Origin: Linnemannia elongata
Taxonomy: Eukaryota > Mortierellomycota > Mortierellomycetes > Mortierellales > Mortierellaceae
Length of the DNA stretch: 64,000 nt
Assembly: GCA_036320915.1 (NCBI GenBank)
Contig: JAXBDG010000006.1
Location: 930,001-994,000, forward strand
Direction of reading: 5' to 3'
Below, in pieces: positions 21,640 to 32,379 of this stretch (position 1 is the first letter of the stretch; each line of letters starts with the position of its first letter). The notes below the pieces were generated by a model. It did no database searches. It was not told the origin of the DNA and saw only the letters and a list, made by a program, of their open reading frames with translations. Made by a program: the position numbers and the translations under genes.

Positions 21640-24587
21640 TTAGATTTGTTCCCGCATCGGAGAAGAAGCCGCAGTGAAAGGGGTTGCAGACAAAGTCGGC
21701 GACGAAGGTGCGCTCTCCTCTCCATCATCCTCCGCTCCTGCGTCGCCATCACCATCCCCATCGCCATCGCCTTCCTCCTCACCATCGCCATCCACTCGAG
21801 ACCGCGCCGCGTAAGCCGACGCAGCAGCAGCAGCAGCAGCAGCTTCCATCTCTTCCTTCCACTGCCGATGCATCATGCTCTGGTGCCGCCTCATCGTACT
21901 AATCGAGTCGTACGCCTTGGTGCATCCGTCGACTCCACACGTAATCACCTGGGTCACATGGCGCTTCTCGTGTCGCTTCAAATGGAACTTGTCCATAAAC
22001 GACTTGGTACATCCCTCAAACGAACAAGGAAAAGTCCTGGGTCGAGTCGGAATAGGGCGTGGTTTCGATCCTGTACTCGTCGCCGTCGGCGTTCCAGCCG
22101 ATGGACCAGGGGTAGACCGCGCACTAGAGTTCTCCGCATCCTCATCCACCACAATCCTGGCAGTTCCTTTTCGCTTCAACGAAGACTTGCCAGAGTAGGC
22201 CTTAGGAGTTGATGACGGCGTTGAGTGATCATCCACGTGCATGGCCTCCATACCTGCCGTCACTCCCGCGGATCTGCCACCACCGTTGCTGTTGCCATCG
22301 CCACCCTGTGATTTCCGAATTCCGCGCTGTGCCACCTTCATCTTCTTCTTTTTGGAAGGCAAGACTGGCTGAGGTGCTGGCGAGCTGTCGCCGCTCTCGG
22401 GGGTGCTGCCTCGCTCGGGTGTGTCGTAGTTGTAAAAGCCATTGTCCATCTGGTTCAAAACTGCGATCCGCGCCAAATTCGTCGCCGTCGCGGAGTTTCC
22501 TGTCGTGGTAGGGGTCGTGTTGAGCGTGTACGTCCTTTGAACAAAAAACGGTCGCGGCTCATTCAATAACATCTCTTGATCTATTTGAAATATATCGAAA
22601 AAGGTTAACAGACAATCATACATGTCAGTATCTCGTTGTTTCTGACGTTGTTGCAACTGCAAAAACAAGCATGACTCTAGTGTTATTACCTGAAGTCCAG
22701 AAGGGGAGTGACAGTTCGCCTCCTAGCGTCTGAAAAACGCCGCTGGACCGACCCCACTTGCGCGCTTTTTGATTCTTGTCGATCACAAAGGGTGCTGGCG
22801 GTTTAGCTGTAGGAAGATCGGTCATGATCCGCGATGATGCACCGCCTCCACTGGATGTGGTGATGCCCTTGGCTTGCTTCTTGGACCGAGGTGTTCCTGC
22901 TCCCCCTGTTCCAGACGTTGACTGAGAGGCACCTGCGCCGCTGCTTGGATTCCGGGATTCACCGTTCGCCTCTGTAGCGTCCTCCATCTTGACATCCTTA
23001 TTTGCATCCGCGATCGACAACTCTGATACAACCTCATCTAAACCGAGAAAGTTCGCAGAAAGCACAAAAAGGGGAAGCGTGAGTTATATAGTACGGCAAG
23101 ATCGAGATCATCAGTTAGTGACAATAGCAAGGATCACATTGTAGCACAGGAAAAAACATACCCTCGATAGTTTCAACTGTTTCAATGTCAACTGTTTCCT
23201 CCGACGGCTGGGATGACTTTTTAGCGCCAGGAATCGATTTAGGGTGGACAGAGACGCTGGCTGTTGTAATGGAACTACGCAGAGGGCTAGGCTTCATGGT
23301 GGAGGTGTTGCCCTCCGCCAATCCTGACCCAGTCTTGATTTTCTTTTGAGGGGGCTCTATATCCTCCGATCCTCGACTCGCCGTCGTCGTTGCTGATCCT
23401 GCATTAGTCGCCGAGGAGGACGTCGTGGTTGCACCAAGAGGCGAGGGGGTATTTGAAAGCGCAGTCGCTGCTTTTTTGCTCTTGTCGTTGCTCCGTGTAC
23501 TGTGGCCATTCCCGACGGCTTTCGAACTAGCTGCACCAGGGCTGGTCCTAACGTTGTTGCCATGGTTGCCTCCAGCAGATGTACTTCCTGCGCCCTTGCT
23601 CTTGATAGTTGATGACGATGATCCATCCTGAGCGGCCGGTTTCCTACTTGGACCTGGCTCTTTTCTGCTAGCCGAGCTAGGCTGGTCCGATGTGGTTGTA
23701 GCGCCAGCGGCGGTTGGCAAGACAGTGGTTGTAGTCGACGCGGAGGATGATTGAAACGAGGACGATGACGCTTGAGGTGCGATGGTGAGAACTCCAGGAG
23801 TTGGCTCATCGTTATCGTAGACGCATATCGCCTCTGGGCCAGCCTTGTCGCAATTGGAGCAACTCGGCTTCATCCTGTCGCATTTAGTCTTTTTGACACG
23901 ACAGCGGGCACAGGGGCGATACACTCCTGGGCGAGGCCCTTGTGGACCCCGAGCAGACGATGGTGATGACGACCCTGTTGATGGATTTGCCCATGACTTT
24001 GAATTCCCAGAGACCGAAGCTGGGGTGGGTGTGGATGAGGAAGAGGAGGGCGATGGGTGGTCTTCGTCGTCCTTGCTTGCAGATGGCGAGGCAGGAGGGG
24101 ACAAAGAGGCTATCGTTTCAGGCAGTGCTGATCCTAGTTTGGTCAAAGAAGGAGTTGAAGGCTGGTGCTCTGCGGATGAGTCGCTTGTGCGGGCGGTCCT
24201 TGGTCGGGAGTTGCCTTGGAGATCCCTAAATAATTGAGTATTGTCAATGGAGACAGAGGAAAGTGGACGAGAATGAGAAATAGAAAAGAAACAAGGAAGA
24301 GGAAAGGGAAGGGGTGAGTAAAAGCATTCCGAGGTGATTGGATGGATATATTATCGTGATGATAATAATAAAAGGCGAATCTTGCTTCTTTCTTCCTCTT
24401 CTTTCTTTTCTTCTTTCTTGTCGGTTGATCAAAAGACGGACACAGGTAACAACAAGGTTTCAAAGAACGAAAGTAAGGTCAAAAAGAAAAAAGATGACGC
24501 CCGTGTGCACACTACTCGGTACACAGCAGTCTATCATAATAGGAACACTCACTTCTCAATAGATCCCTTGGCTTGATCCCCGGGCAT
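21640..24587 (-). CDS. Zn2Cys6 plus C2H2 zinc-finger nuclear regulator
   Basis: Four exons (minus strand order): 24587-24553, 24225-23162, 23037-22690, 22580-21640; 795 codons. Exon 1 is only 35 nt (MPGDQAKGSIEK). Residues about 117-145 form a fungal binuclear cluster: CARCRVKKTKCDRMKPSC and a following CSNC..C. A long Ser/Thr/Ala-rich linker follows. Near 455-485 is a well-formed block RKWGRSSGVFQTLGGELSLP, FWTSDQEMLLNEPRPFFVQR, created only after splicing exons 3 and 4. Two C2H2 fingers follow near 660-725 (CSFEGCTKSFMDKFHLKRH, CGVDGCTKAYDSISTMRRH), then polyAla and an acidic DG repeat. The C-terminus converges on the ADH gene, 282 bp away. Sequence-specific transcription or chromatin factor is inferred; targets unknown. 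Confidence 0.8.
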
Positions 24588-25346
24588 GATGTCTACTTAT
24601 CCTGACGGTGTGTTCCAAAAAAAAACAAAAAAAGTGCAAATTGAGGTGGGGGGGGGGGGGGGTTGATTGTGTGCGTGAGTCTCCCCTGTCGCGGTTGTCG
24701 TAATACGCCGTGCCGTGGTATACGTGTCCTGGTGTGTTGTGCTTGTCGGGGGGAAAGGTGAGTCGATAAGTGAGAAACAAAAGGGAAGCAAGTACAAGAA
24801 GGGAGGGGAAAAAAGGCGATGGAATGCTCCGATGGGAGGTAAGGGGAGGAGGAGGAAGAGGAGGAGAAGGAGGAATGCTAGAAGGGAAGAGCGAATCGAC
24901 TCGGCACAGAGAGTGAGAGAGAGAGAACAGGAGGGTAAGTCGGGTGAGGTATGTGGAGCGAGAGACGGATCAGGAATGGCGTCAAGGTAGGTGGAAGGTT
25001 GGTAAGTGAAAAGGGCAGTTGATCAGTGGTGGCAGGGGAAGGAAGAGATGAGAGGAGGGATGAGGAGGGGATGAGAGTGAAAGATGGATGGTAAAAAAAA
25101 AAAAAAAAAAAGAAAGAGAGAAAAGGGAAGAAGGATAAGGGAAGAAGAAAGGGGAAGAAGGAACAACGACCAAGAAAAATAATAAAGGGACTAATGGTGT
25201 ATGTATGTGGCAATGGTGCTGTTATGTTGTGTTATGTTATGTTATGTTATGGTATGATATGATATGTTTTCGTGTTCAGTCGGGAACAAAGTGAAAGATG
25301 TGTGTATGTTGTATGTATTTGTGTGCGGGAATAGAAAGAGGGAAGG

Positions 25347-25378
<32 letters not shown>

Positions 25379-26238
25379 AAAAAGGATAAAGGGAAGAAAA
25401 AAAGGTAAGGTTGTGTGTGTGCATGGCCGTAATAACAACAACGACAATAACAGCAATAACAACAACAACAACAACAAACAATGCCCATGGGATACATGGG
25501 ATGGGACACAGATTCCCACTCGATTGTCAACGGACACATCAAAAATATCTTTGAAAAACTCAATTCTTTGCCTCTCATCTCTCGATTCTTGTCCTTGTTC
25601 CAGTTGCATGTCATGCCTGTGAGCACACAGAGAACAAAAAAAAAAAAAAAAGGGAAAAGTACAGTTCATCTCTTTTAGTTTGGTTGTGGTAATGAATTGT
25701 CCGGTTATACGTTTGTCTGTATGTATCTATGCTGTCTCAATCTCTCCCTCTCTCTCTCTCTCTTTTTTTTGTTTCCCTTTCCCGCATTCTCTTGACAACG
25801 TGAAAAATCATTATGCACAGACGCGCTTGTTTTTTTGTTCTCCTTCCTTCCAACTCAGGTCGACCAAGGAAGCACAGGAAAAACGAAGGAATAGGGGGCT
25901 GCTCAAGGCAGAAAAAAAGTCACTCTCGTAGCAATGAGGCAAGTAACCAGCACAACCAGAGATCCATCAAAAAAAAAAAATAGCAAAACACAACAATGAC
26001 ACGCTCATGTCTGATTCACCTAAACAACAGTCATCTCCATTGTGTCCCATGGGTACCATGTCGACAGAGGAAAAAGGGTAACATGCTGTGGCTTGGAAAA
26101 TCAAATGTGATGGGCGTGGGTGTTTTGTGTGCCACCAATTTAACTTCCAAGTCGCGTCGCGTTGCATTGGAGGAACAGAAAAATGGTACTGTATTTGATA
26201 GAACATTGACTGTCCTGCCCCTGTCTCCTGCTTCCTGT
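24588..26238. other. Intergenic, simple repeats only
   Basis: Holds a G-run near 24649-24662, A-runs at 25094-25111 and about 25348-25376, a TTATG tandem near 25222-25265, CAA tracts near 25435-25478 and CT repeats near 25741-25762. The many open frames are homopolymer and CT-rich readings. No gene supported. Confidence 0.5.
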
Positions 26239-28079
26239 TTATGGCTCAAAGATATGGCCAGTCGCATGCGCAAAGAACTCCTCGCGATCCTTATATTCCT
26301 GATGGCAACTCCTCTCAGAGCATTTGTAGGGTGGTGGAGCGTCGAGAATCCGGTGAAGCAACATGTGCGCTTCCTCCGATTCTGGATTAGGAAGCACACA
26401 ATCGCATCCCTTAACCGTGCACTTTTTCTAAAAGGATAGTAACATAGGCCAAGGATGAGTTGGAATAAACGTAGAAATGTCATTCTAAAGGACTATCGCG
26501 ATATTGATCCAGTTAACCAAGCGAAGAAAAGAAGGCAGGCCGAAAGACGAACACTGCCCATTCAACGAAAAACCGTGCAACTGTAGCTTGATAAAGATGC
26601 CATAACCTAACCAGTTACCTTGTTCAAACGGCAGTCGTGGACGTAGGCCTCTTTTTGATCGGGAAACATACGCTCACATCCGTGGTAAGGACAGGGAAAA
26701 TGGTGGTCCGCGCTCAGCTCGGGATGTCGCCTTGCCTGATGGTCCAAGAGATTCCAGGTACCAGGGTACTCAATCTTGCCGCAGCGCTTCACCAGACAGA
26801 TCCACTTGACTCCTAATACGTGCTCCTCGTGCCACTCCTTGTGTCGCTTCAGCTTCCATGAGCTCACCAGTGCAACGCCGCAGCCAGGAACATCGCATCG
26901 GTACTTGGAGTCCTTTCGACTGCGACTAGGCGTCGGTGCCTCAGGTGCACTCTTGAGCCAAGCTTTGCTCACCTCCTTGGGTTGCGGAGGCTGGAGGTCC
27001 GGTTTCCCTTCTTTGCATCTAGCCAAATGGGATCTCATGGCAGACCTCGTCTCGAAAGCCCTTTTGCACCCATCCACCCTACATGGCCATAGCGCCTTTC
27101 TCTGCTGCTCTGCGTGCCGCTCCAGATGCTCCTCAAACTCCTTGGGCCGGGTCGTGACCTTCTTACAGCCTGGCCAGTGACAACGGTACTTTTTGGCAAA
27201 GCTTTTGATGGCTGTGAGCTTTTTGTTGCCAGGATTCTTGAAGACCGTGTGTCGTCGTCGGTGTTGAGCTAATCCGTTGGCTGTTGAAAAGATCCTCTCA
27301 CAGTCGTCCCACGGACAGGGAAAGGATGCCGAAGGGTCACCTCCGCATGTCCGAGAATGTGTAGCATGCCCTCGCCGTGACTCTGAGAAGAACCGACAAC
27401 CGGGTGTGGTGCATGGGTAACGAAAACCAGCCTCCTCGGGAGTATGTTCGCGAATATGAGAGGTGAGGGACTGTCGGTTATTGAACTTGCGGGTGCAGCC
27501 TTTGATGGGACAGATGAGGGGGCCCGAGGACGGTGTTGATGTCGAGGACGAGGACGAAAGTGGTCGCCTGGATCGGACACTGCGGTTGTTGGCTGATTGA
27601 GCGCCCTCGGAGTCTCCCTCATTCTCGTCCTCATCGTCGTTTTCATCGTCATCGCCTTCGCTGCTGTTGGTGTCCTCGCTACCGCTTTCGTCGCTGTCCT
27701 CATTGTCATCGCTGTCGTCGTTTTCGTCACTGTCGCCTTCGTCGTCTGTGCCCCTGGACACCTCGCTGGCCTCATCCCTGTTGTCGTTGTTGTCGTCGTT
27801 GTCGTCGTCAGATTGTTGGTCGTCCGAGTTTGAGCCGTCGGAAGCCATGTCGACGTCGGTTGGGGTGAGGGGTCTTGTACGGGGTCGTCCGACTGATCTC
27901 TTGACAGTCATGCCTGAAGGAGGGTTTGGCTTCTTTGCGGTGCTAAGTGTTCGTTGATTTCTTGCTGCTGAGCTGCTAGTGTTGAGGGAGCGTCGACTTT
28001 TAGGGATTATACGTGTTCTTGAAGGCCTGACAGCAGCCAGTGCTCTAGCGACGCGTGACGACTTCCTTGAGGTCTTCAT
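26239..28079 (-). CDS. Ten-finger C2H2 zinc-finger protein
   Basis: Two exons, 28079-26619 and 26427-26239, joined in phase 0 across a 191-nt GTAACT...TAG intron; 549 codons. The N-terminus is basic (MKTSRKSSRVARAL), residues about 76-160 are very acidic (Asp/Glu/Ser/Asn), and from about 190 to the end there are ten Cys2His2 or Cys2HisCys units. Examples are CPIKGCTRKF...HIREH, CPWDDCERIFSTANGLAQH, CHWPGCKK...HLERH and CRVDGCKRAFETRSAMRSH. The last two (CTVKGCDC..., CSERSCHQEY...) lie in exon 2, which ends GHIFEP. The CxxxxC spacing and finger number recall TFIIIA-like proteins, but linkers differ and I do not assign it. Probably nuclear, nucleic-acid binding. Confidence 0.8.
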
Positions 28080-28466
28080 GAGTGAATGGGAGAATGAGGG
28101 AGTGTCAGAAAAGAAGAGAAAAGTCAAGAAGGGGTAATGCGTGTATGTGTGTGTGGGTGTTGACTGGTGGAGAGTGGAAATGGGGAAAAGTAAAGAGTGA
28201 AAAGAAGGTGCATCAGCCTTTCCCAGACCTGCCCCCCTTTTTTCTCGCTGCCAGTGCCAGCCCTAGCGCAGAGCAGAAGCAGTCCTTTTGTACGAAAAAA
28301 TGAGAGTACACGGCTATCGCGGTTTTCTTTCTTTCTGTCTTCCTTTGAATCAGTAAAACTCGCAGTTGACCAACTCTCCTTCTTTTTAACCTCTCCTGTA
28401 TCTTCCTCTCACTCTTCCTCGTCATCACTCCTGTCAACTTCTCTCTTTCTTTTTTTTTTTCCCTTC

Positions 28467-28504
<38 letters not shown>

Positions 28505-28652
28505 GTTTCTTCGCCCAATCACACTAAACACCACGCACAAATACGCGCACCAAGAAAATAACGCCACCAACCCTTTTTCAAGCCAACCATCATACCAACA
28601 ACAACTATCCCAACTGTCTCTTTGGATTCAACTAGTAAACAACACACCATCG
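28080..28652. promoter_or_regulatory. Divergent promoter region with CT microsatellite
   Basis: Lies between the start of the ten-finger gene and the start of the orphan exon at 28653. Pyrimidine-rich from about 28320, with a perfect CT repeat at about 28471-28501, followed by an A/C-rich leader, the usual promoter style of this window. Confidence 0.45.
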
Positions 28653-28871
28653 ATGAGACCTCATGGACAACAACACCAGCCCCATGTTGCCACATCTGTC
28701 AGGGCCAGCAAATCCCTTCAAACTCATAGACCAAGTCACACAAATCCTAACTACAGAGCCTCCTCTCCTGTTCTTCCTATCAAGAACCCTTGTGCTGCTG
28801 ATCCGTCACCAAGACCCAAGCCTAACCGTCACCACAACCAAGCGAATGATGCCTATTCTGACTCTGCCTTG
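28653..28871 (+). pseudogene. Orphan first exon, cut off by LINE copy 3
   Basis: ATG in good context after a CT-rich promoter and A/C-rich leader, then 73 codons of basic, Pro/His/Ser-rich sequence (MRPHGQQHQPHVATSV...) ending at a GTAAAT donor at 28872. No continuing exon is found: 70 bp later the DNA becomes LINE copy 3, then tRNA and repeats for 5 kb. Most likely the 5' remnant of a gene broken by the insertion, though a very long intron cannot be excluded. Protein family not recognised. Confidence 0.4.
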
Positions 28872-28944
28872 GTAAATCGACCTTTGTTAGACTGCGCTCC
28901 TCTGAGATTCCTTAGACACCCCTTTAGAAATAAAAAAGCAAGGC

Positions 28945-29639
28945 CTCTTTTTTCTTTTTTCGTTTTTTTCGTTGACTATTATTTCTCTGGCAATCGGCAC
29001 AGAGGTATTTGGAAGTAAAGGAGAGTACAGACCAAACTCTTGATGTACCATCCGCCAGTCACAGTCCGGTCAGGAACCTGGGTTTGCGCAACAATTGTCG
29101 CTGCTCTTCACAGCAATAACGGAAGAAAATAAAACTAGATACGAATGAAGGGATTCTTCCCATCCTCTCCATTAATGATAACTTTCTCCTTCCTAACAAA
29201 CTCTCCAACAGCCGCTCATCACCTGCGCATGGGCCCTTGGTCGCTTCAGGGCATGTCCGATCCTCATGTGTGGCTAGCGAGGCGCCTCACGGGCAGAAAC
29301 CATCACGCGTAATGTAACACTACCCTTGACTCCAGTCGCCACGGGGGCCTGTGTATTTTGATGTCTTGTCCCTGGATGAGATGCCATGGGTCTTCTCCCA
29401 CGCGATTGTCGCGGAGCATCGGGGTTTCCAGATCCGCTCTGAGGTCTGCGTCTCCAGGTAGCCAACAAATTTGTGGAGGACCGTCTTGACGATGGACTGT
29501 GGGTTCGGAAGACCGCGGACCATTCAGTCAGCATGCACTTGGGGGTGATGCCGCGGAGTAGGTCTGATACGTTCCATTTGGGGTTCTCATCGCGATCGGG
29601 AGCAGGACTACCGTTGTGCACGGCTCGAGCTCCACCGAT
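28945..29639 (-). mobile_element. LINE copy 3, 5'-truncated
   Basis: Minus-strand LINE fragment homologous to copies 1 and 2, with the A-rich tail at about 28945-28975 (interrupted T-runs on the plus strand). The reading frame is broken by a one-base deletion relative to copy 1 near 29503 and a further stop, so it is dead. The 5' end stops at TATCGGTGG and meets a run of A on the plus strand (29640-29666), the opposite polarity from the runs at the other two loci. Confidence 0.85.
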
Positions 29640-29666
29640 AAAAAAAAAAAAAAAAAAAAAAAAAAA
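29640..29666. repeat. A27 run at LINE copy 3 / tRNA flank junction
   Basis: Homopolymer between the LINE 5' end and the tRNA copy 2 flank; a further short A-run follows at 29670-29676. Confidence 0.9.
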
Positions 29667-29677
29667 GACAAAAAAAT

Positions 29678-29697
29678 TTGGTGGCAAAATCACGTGA
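29678..29697 (+). promoter_or_regulatory. Conserved motif upstream of initiator tRNA gene 2
   Basis: TTGGTGGC, four bases, TCACGTGA, 89-108 bp before the tRNA. It is shared with the other two tRNA loci although the rest of this flank is not alike. Confidence 0.4.
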
Positions 29698-29785
29698 ACG
29701 TCCATCGAGCTCATCGGACATTGTTGCGGAGAATGGGATCTGCTTTTTGAACCGCAGCGAAAAAGAAACCAGAATAATCGGCACA

Positions 29786-29857
29786 AGCAAAGTCGCCCAG
29801 AGGAAGAGCGCTGGGCTCATAACCCAGAGGTCGGTGGATCGAAACCACCCTTTGCTA
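29786..29857 (+). tRNA. Initiator tRNA-Met (CAT), copy 2
   Basis: 72 nt, identical to copy 1 by eye, including the A1:U72 pair, GGG/CCC anticodon stem and AUCGAAA T-loop. Unlike copies 1 and 3 there is no T-run just downstream; the first run of five T is nearly 50 bp past the gene. Flanks differ from those of copies 1 and 3 apart from the shared upstream motif. Expression is therefore less certain. Confidence 0.92.
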
Positions 29858-29963
29858 CAAACCCGACCCGGTGCTATACGCCGAAGCTTGTCTTCGACGA
29901 TTCACTTTTTGAACCTGAAATTTTACGAGTTATTCAATTGGAATTAGGTATACGAAATATTCT

Positions 29964-30378
29964 ACTTGGCAGCCCGGGTTGCTCGAATTATTCGACAACC
30001 CCCGAACTAAGTCCATGCAACTCACTTTTTTTGTTTTTTTTACACAGCACCTTGCTGCAATATCACAAGCTCGTTACTAATGTGTTCAATTCGTTGCCCT
30101 GCTTCCTGTGGTTCAATTCAGGGAGTTCGTGTCCCATATCGTCATCACCACGGCTTGTCAGTAGTTAAAAAGTGATAATTTCAGCCAAACCGCTTCAATG
30201 ATCTACTCTGAGGGTGCGCAAATGATGCTCCGAGGGAGCGCGAAGGGAAGCAAGCTGTCTCCATGAGTTTGGCCTCTCATGTCCACGTTTTCGTTTTGAA
30301 AACAAAAAAATTGAGTTACATGGACTTAGTACGAAGTTGTTGAATGATTCGAGCAACCCGGGTTGTCAAATAGGTTAA
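29964..30378. mobile_element. Inverted-repeat element, copy 1
   Basis: About 415 bp bounded by imperfect inverted repeats of about 75 bp. The left arm runs from TTGGCAGCCCGGGTTGCTCG to ACTAAGTCCATGCAACTCAC and a T-rich stretch; the right arm (30295-30378) is its reverse complement at roughly 80% identity. No coding capacity, so a MITE or foldback element. Exact ends and target duplication uncertain. Confidence 0.6.
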
Positions 30379-30389
30379 CCCTTAGTATA

Positions 30390-31585
30390 CTTGGCAGCCC
30401 GGGTTGTTGCTCGAGTTATTCGACAGGATATATCTATTTGTTGCCCATCTTTTTTTGGCTTCTTATATGTTGCCCATAGTGAAGTCTATTCGTTGCCCAC
30501 AATTATGCTCTAAACCGGTGCCCATCCCAAGATCTTAATTGTTGCCCAAGGCTCTGCCGCTATACGTTGCCCTATCTTCCTTCCCCCACCTGCGCCGCGG
30601 CATCATCTACCTGTAGAGAATCAATCTCTTTGTACGTATCCCATGGATGTGCACCAGGAACTCATAGGTCAGGGGGAGGGGGTCGTGTCTTCACTTCACA
30701 GTCATATTGCCACAAATTGTACACTTTGACATAGCTCTATTTCGTACGCGTGTTCACTGTCCCATATGCTGCACCAGCTCTAGGTCTGTACTCTTCTTCC
30801 TTTCATGGTCAATTAACCCATACCAGTATGAGAGAGAGAAAAGAGAAAGAGAGAAAGAGAGTAAGAAGAACTCATAGGTACATGTCGTAATACATAAGGC
30901 AACATATCTACGCGAAACTCAGAGGTGTACGCGAAACTCAAAGGTACATAGTACATAGCTCGATACATAAGACAACCATGTCGGTAATGGTGCAGGTGGG
31001 AGCAGAGAACGAGAAAGGGAGGAAAGAAAGTGCGCGGCTCATAAGGATACAATTCAACACATTGGGTAACTATGTCGAAGGCAACACATAATTTTGCGGG
31101 GTGGGCAACAGATTGGCGTTTTTTTGGCAGCGTATAAGAGTATTCAATCTCCGATGGCAACCGGGGAGGGCAACGAATAGACTTCACTATGGGCAACATA
31201 TAAGAAGCCAAAAAAAGGTGGGCAACAAATAGATATATCGTTATTCGACAACCCCCATACTAAGCCCATGCAACTCACTTTTTTGTTTTTGAGATGAAAT
31301 CATGAAGAAAAAGAGGAGAAACTCTTTGGAGCGACTTGCTTTCCTTCGCTCTCCCTTCAAGCACCAGTGTTGAACATGACACTTATTAGCTATCTAAAAG
31401 CCGTTTTGATGACGACAAGGGACGGAAGCTTCATGATACGGACCGCAGGGGGCTGACAGCCAGTCGTGCGCAAAAACTGTGAGTGTACGTTATAAAAGCA
31501 AGACAATATGGAGATTAGAGGCAAAATGTGCGCTACATAAACTTAGCGCATGGGTTCTAAAATAATTCGGGTTGCCAAACAGATT
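30390..31585. mobile_element. Inverted-repeat element, copy 2, split by a nested insertion
   Basis: The left arm (30390-30425, continuing at 31240-31290) matches copy 1, and a diverged right arm lies at about 31535-31585 (ACTTAG...GGTTGCCAAACAGATTAATCC). Removing the nested 813-bp insert and one 11-bp duplicate leaves about 370 bp, near the size of copy 1. The interior is also related to copy 1 but in inverted orientation. Confidence 0.55.
30427..31239. mobile_element. 813-bp non-autonomous TIR element, Mutator-like size of target duplication
   Basis: Terminal inverted repeats of about 72 bp with about one mismatch, starting GATATATCTATTTGTTGCCC at both ends. An 11-bp direct repeat GTTATTCGACA flanks it at 30415-30425 and 31240-31250 and is part of the interrupted host element. 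TTGCCC-type hexamers recur in the left half and GGGCAA in the right half, an inverted array of possible transposase-binding sites. No transposase frame. Long TIRs with a 9-11 bp duplication fit Mutator-like elements; assignment is inference. Confidence 0.75.
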
Positions 31586-31604
31586 AATCCTTTTTTTTGC
31601 AGAC

Positions 31605-31754
31605 GAAGATATTCTGACCGTACTGTCTGTTTGCTTATTCTGACATGATAGTTGGATTATCCAGATATGCTGACAGCAACAAATATCAGATCATCCACCT
31701 GCAAAAAAAAATAATCCTAACGGTATGCTTCAGGAGGCAGGTCAGAATATCTTC
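31605..31754. repeat. Small foldback structure
   Basis: A perfect 15-bp inverted repeat, GAAGATATTCTGACC at 31605-31619 and its complement at 31740-31754, about 120 bp apart. Further inverted matches around the T8/A9 tracts lie just outside and inside. The TCTGAC/GTCAGA motif recurs nearby. Possibly a small MITE. Confidence 0.45.
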
Positions 31755-31812
31755 ATGTACAGTCAGAATAGCTGTTGAGTTTATTGACAAATTGAGCTTC
31801 CCAGTAAAGTAC

Positions 31813-31815
<3 letters not shown>

Positions 31816-31862
<47 letters not shown>
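31816..31862. repeat. T47 homopolymer
   Basis: Longest T-run in the window; no LINE sequence recognised next to it. Confidence 0.95.
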
Positions 31863-31863
<1 letters not shown>

Positions 31864-32379
31864 GAGCACGCGCACAGCATGTGAAGCAGGTGCATTTCGC
31901 GTGGTAAGAGGAGACTATAAAGCAAAGACAGATAGAAAAATAAAGAGGATACGTTTTTGTCCAGCTCATATCCTTTTCACACCTTTGTACACATACACTC
32001 TATCACTTTCATATGTGCTTTTCCCTTGAGACAAGAAGGACCCCATGAGTATGTAATCTGATATGAATGGTATATCAGAATAACTTTTCTTGGAAATGAG
32101 ACGTCGGATTAGTTATCCTGACATCCAACGTCATACTATCATATTCCCATGATCTACTGCATAGTTTATGTGGATCAGACCAAAGGTTAAGAAGCATTCG
32201 AAACAACTAGTGTATTGCAATGGGAAGGTGAGAAAAAGAAATGCGATCGCATGAGCTAGCAGTTCACGACTGTTACTCGACGTTGAATTCCGAGTCGTGA
32301 ACTTTGAACTTCTTGTTGACCCTCGCTGGCAATCTCTACTTGGGGCTTCAGCCGTTCGATGCGGGGCGGACCTTTTGAC

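Noticed and set aside
29964..31585. CRISPR-like regular repeats (recurring TTGCCC/GGGCAA units)
   Set aside because: Units are short, irregularly spaced and mirror-arranged inside a TIR element; a eukaryotic transposon explains them.
31816..31862. T47 run as the tail of another LINE copy
   Set aside because: No LINE 3' UTR sequence (the TGTGTACG-like end) is seen on either side.
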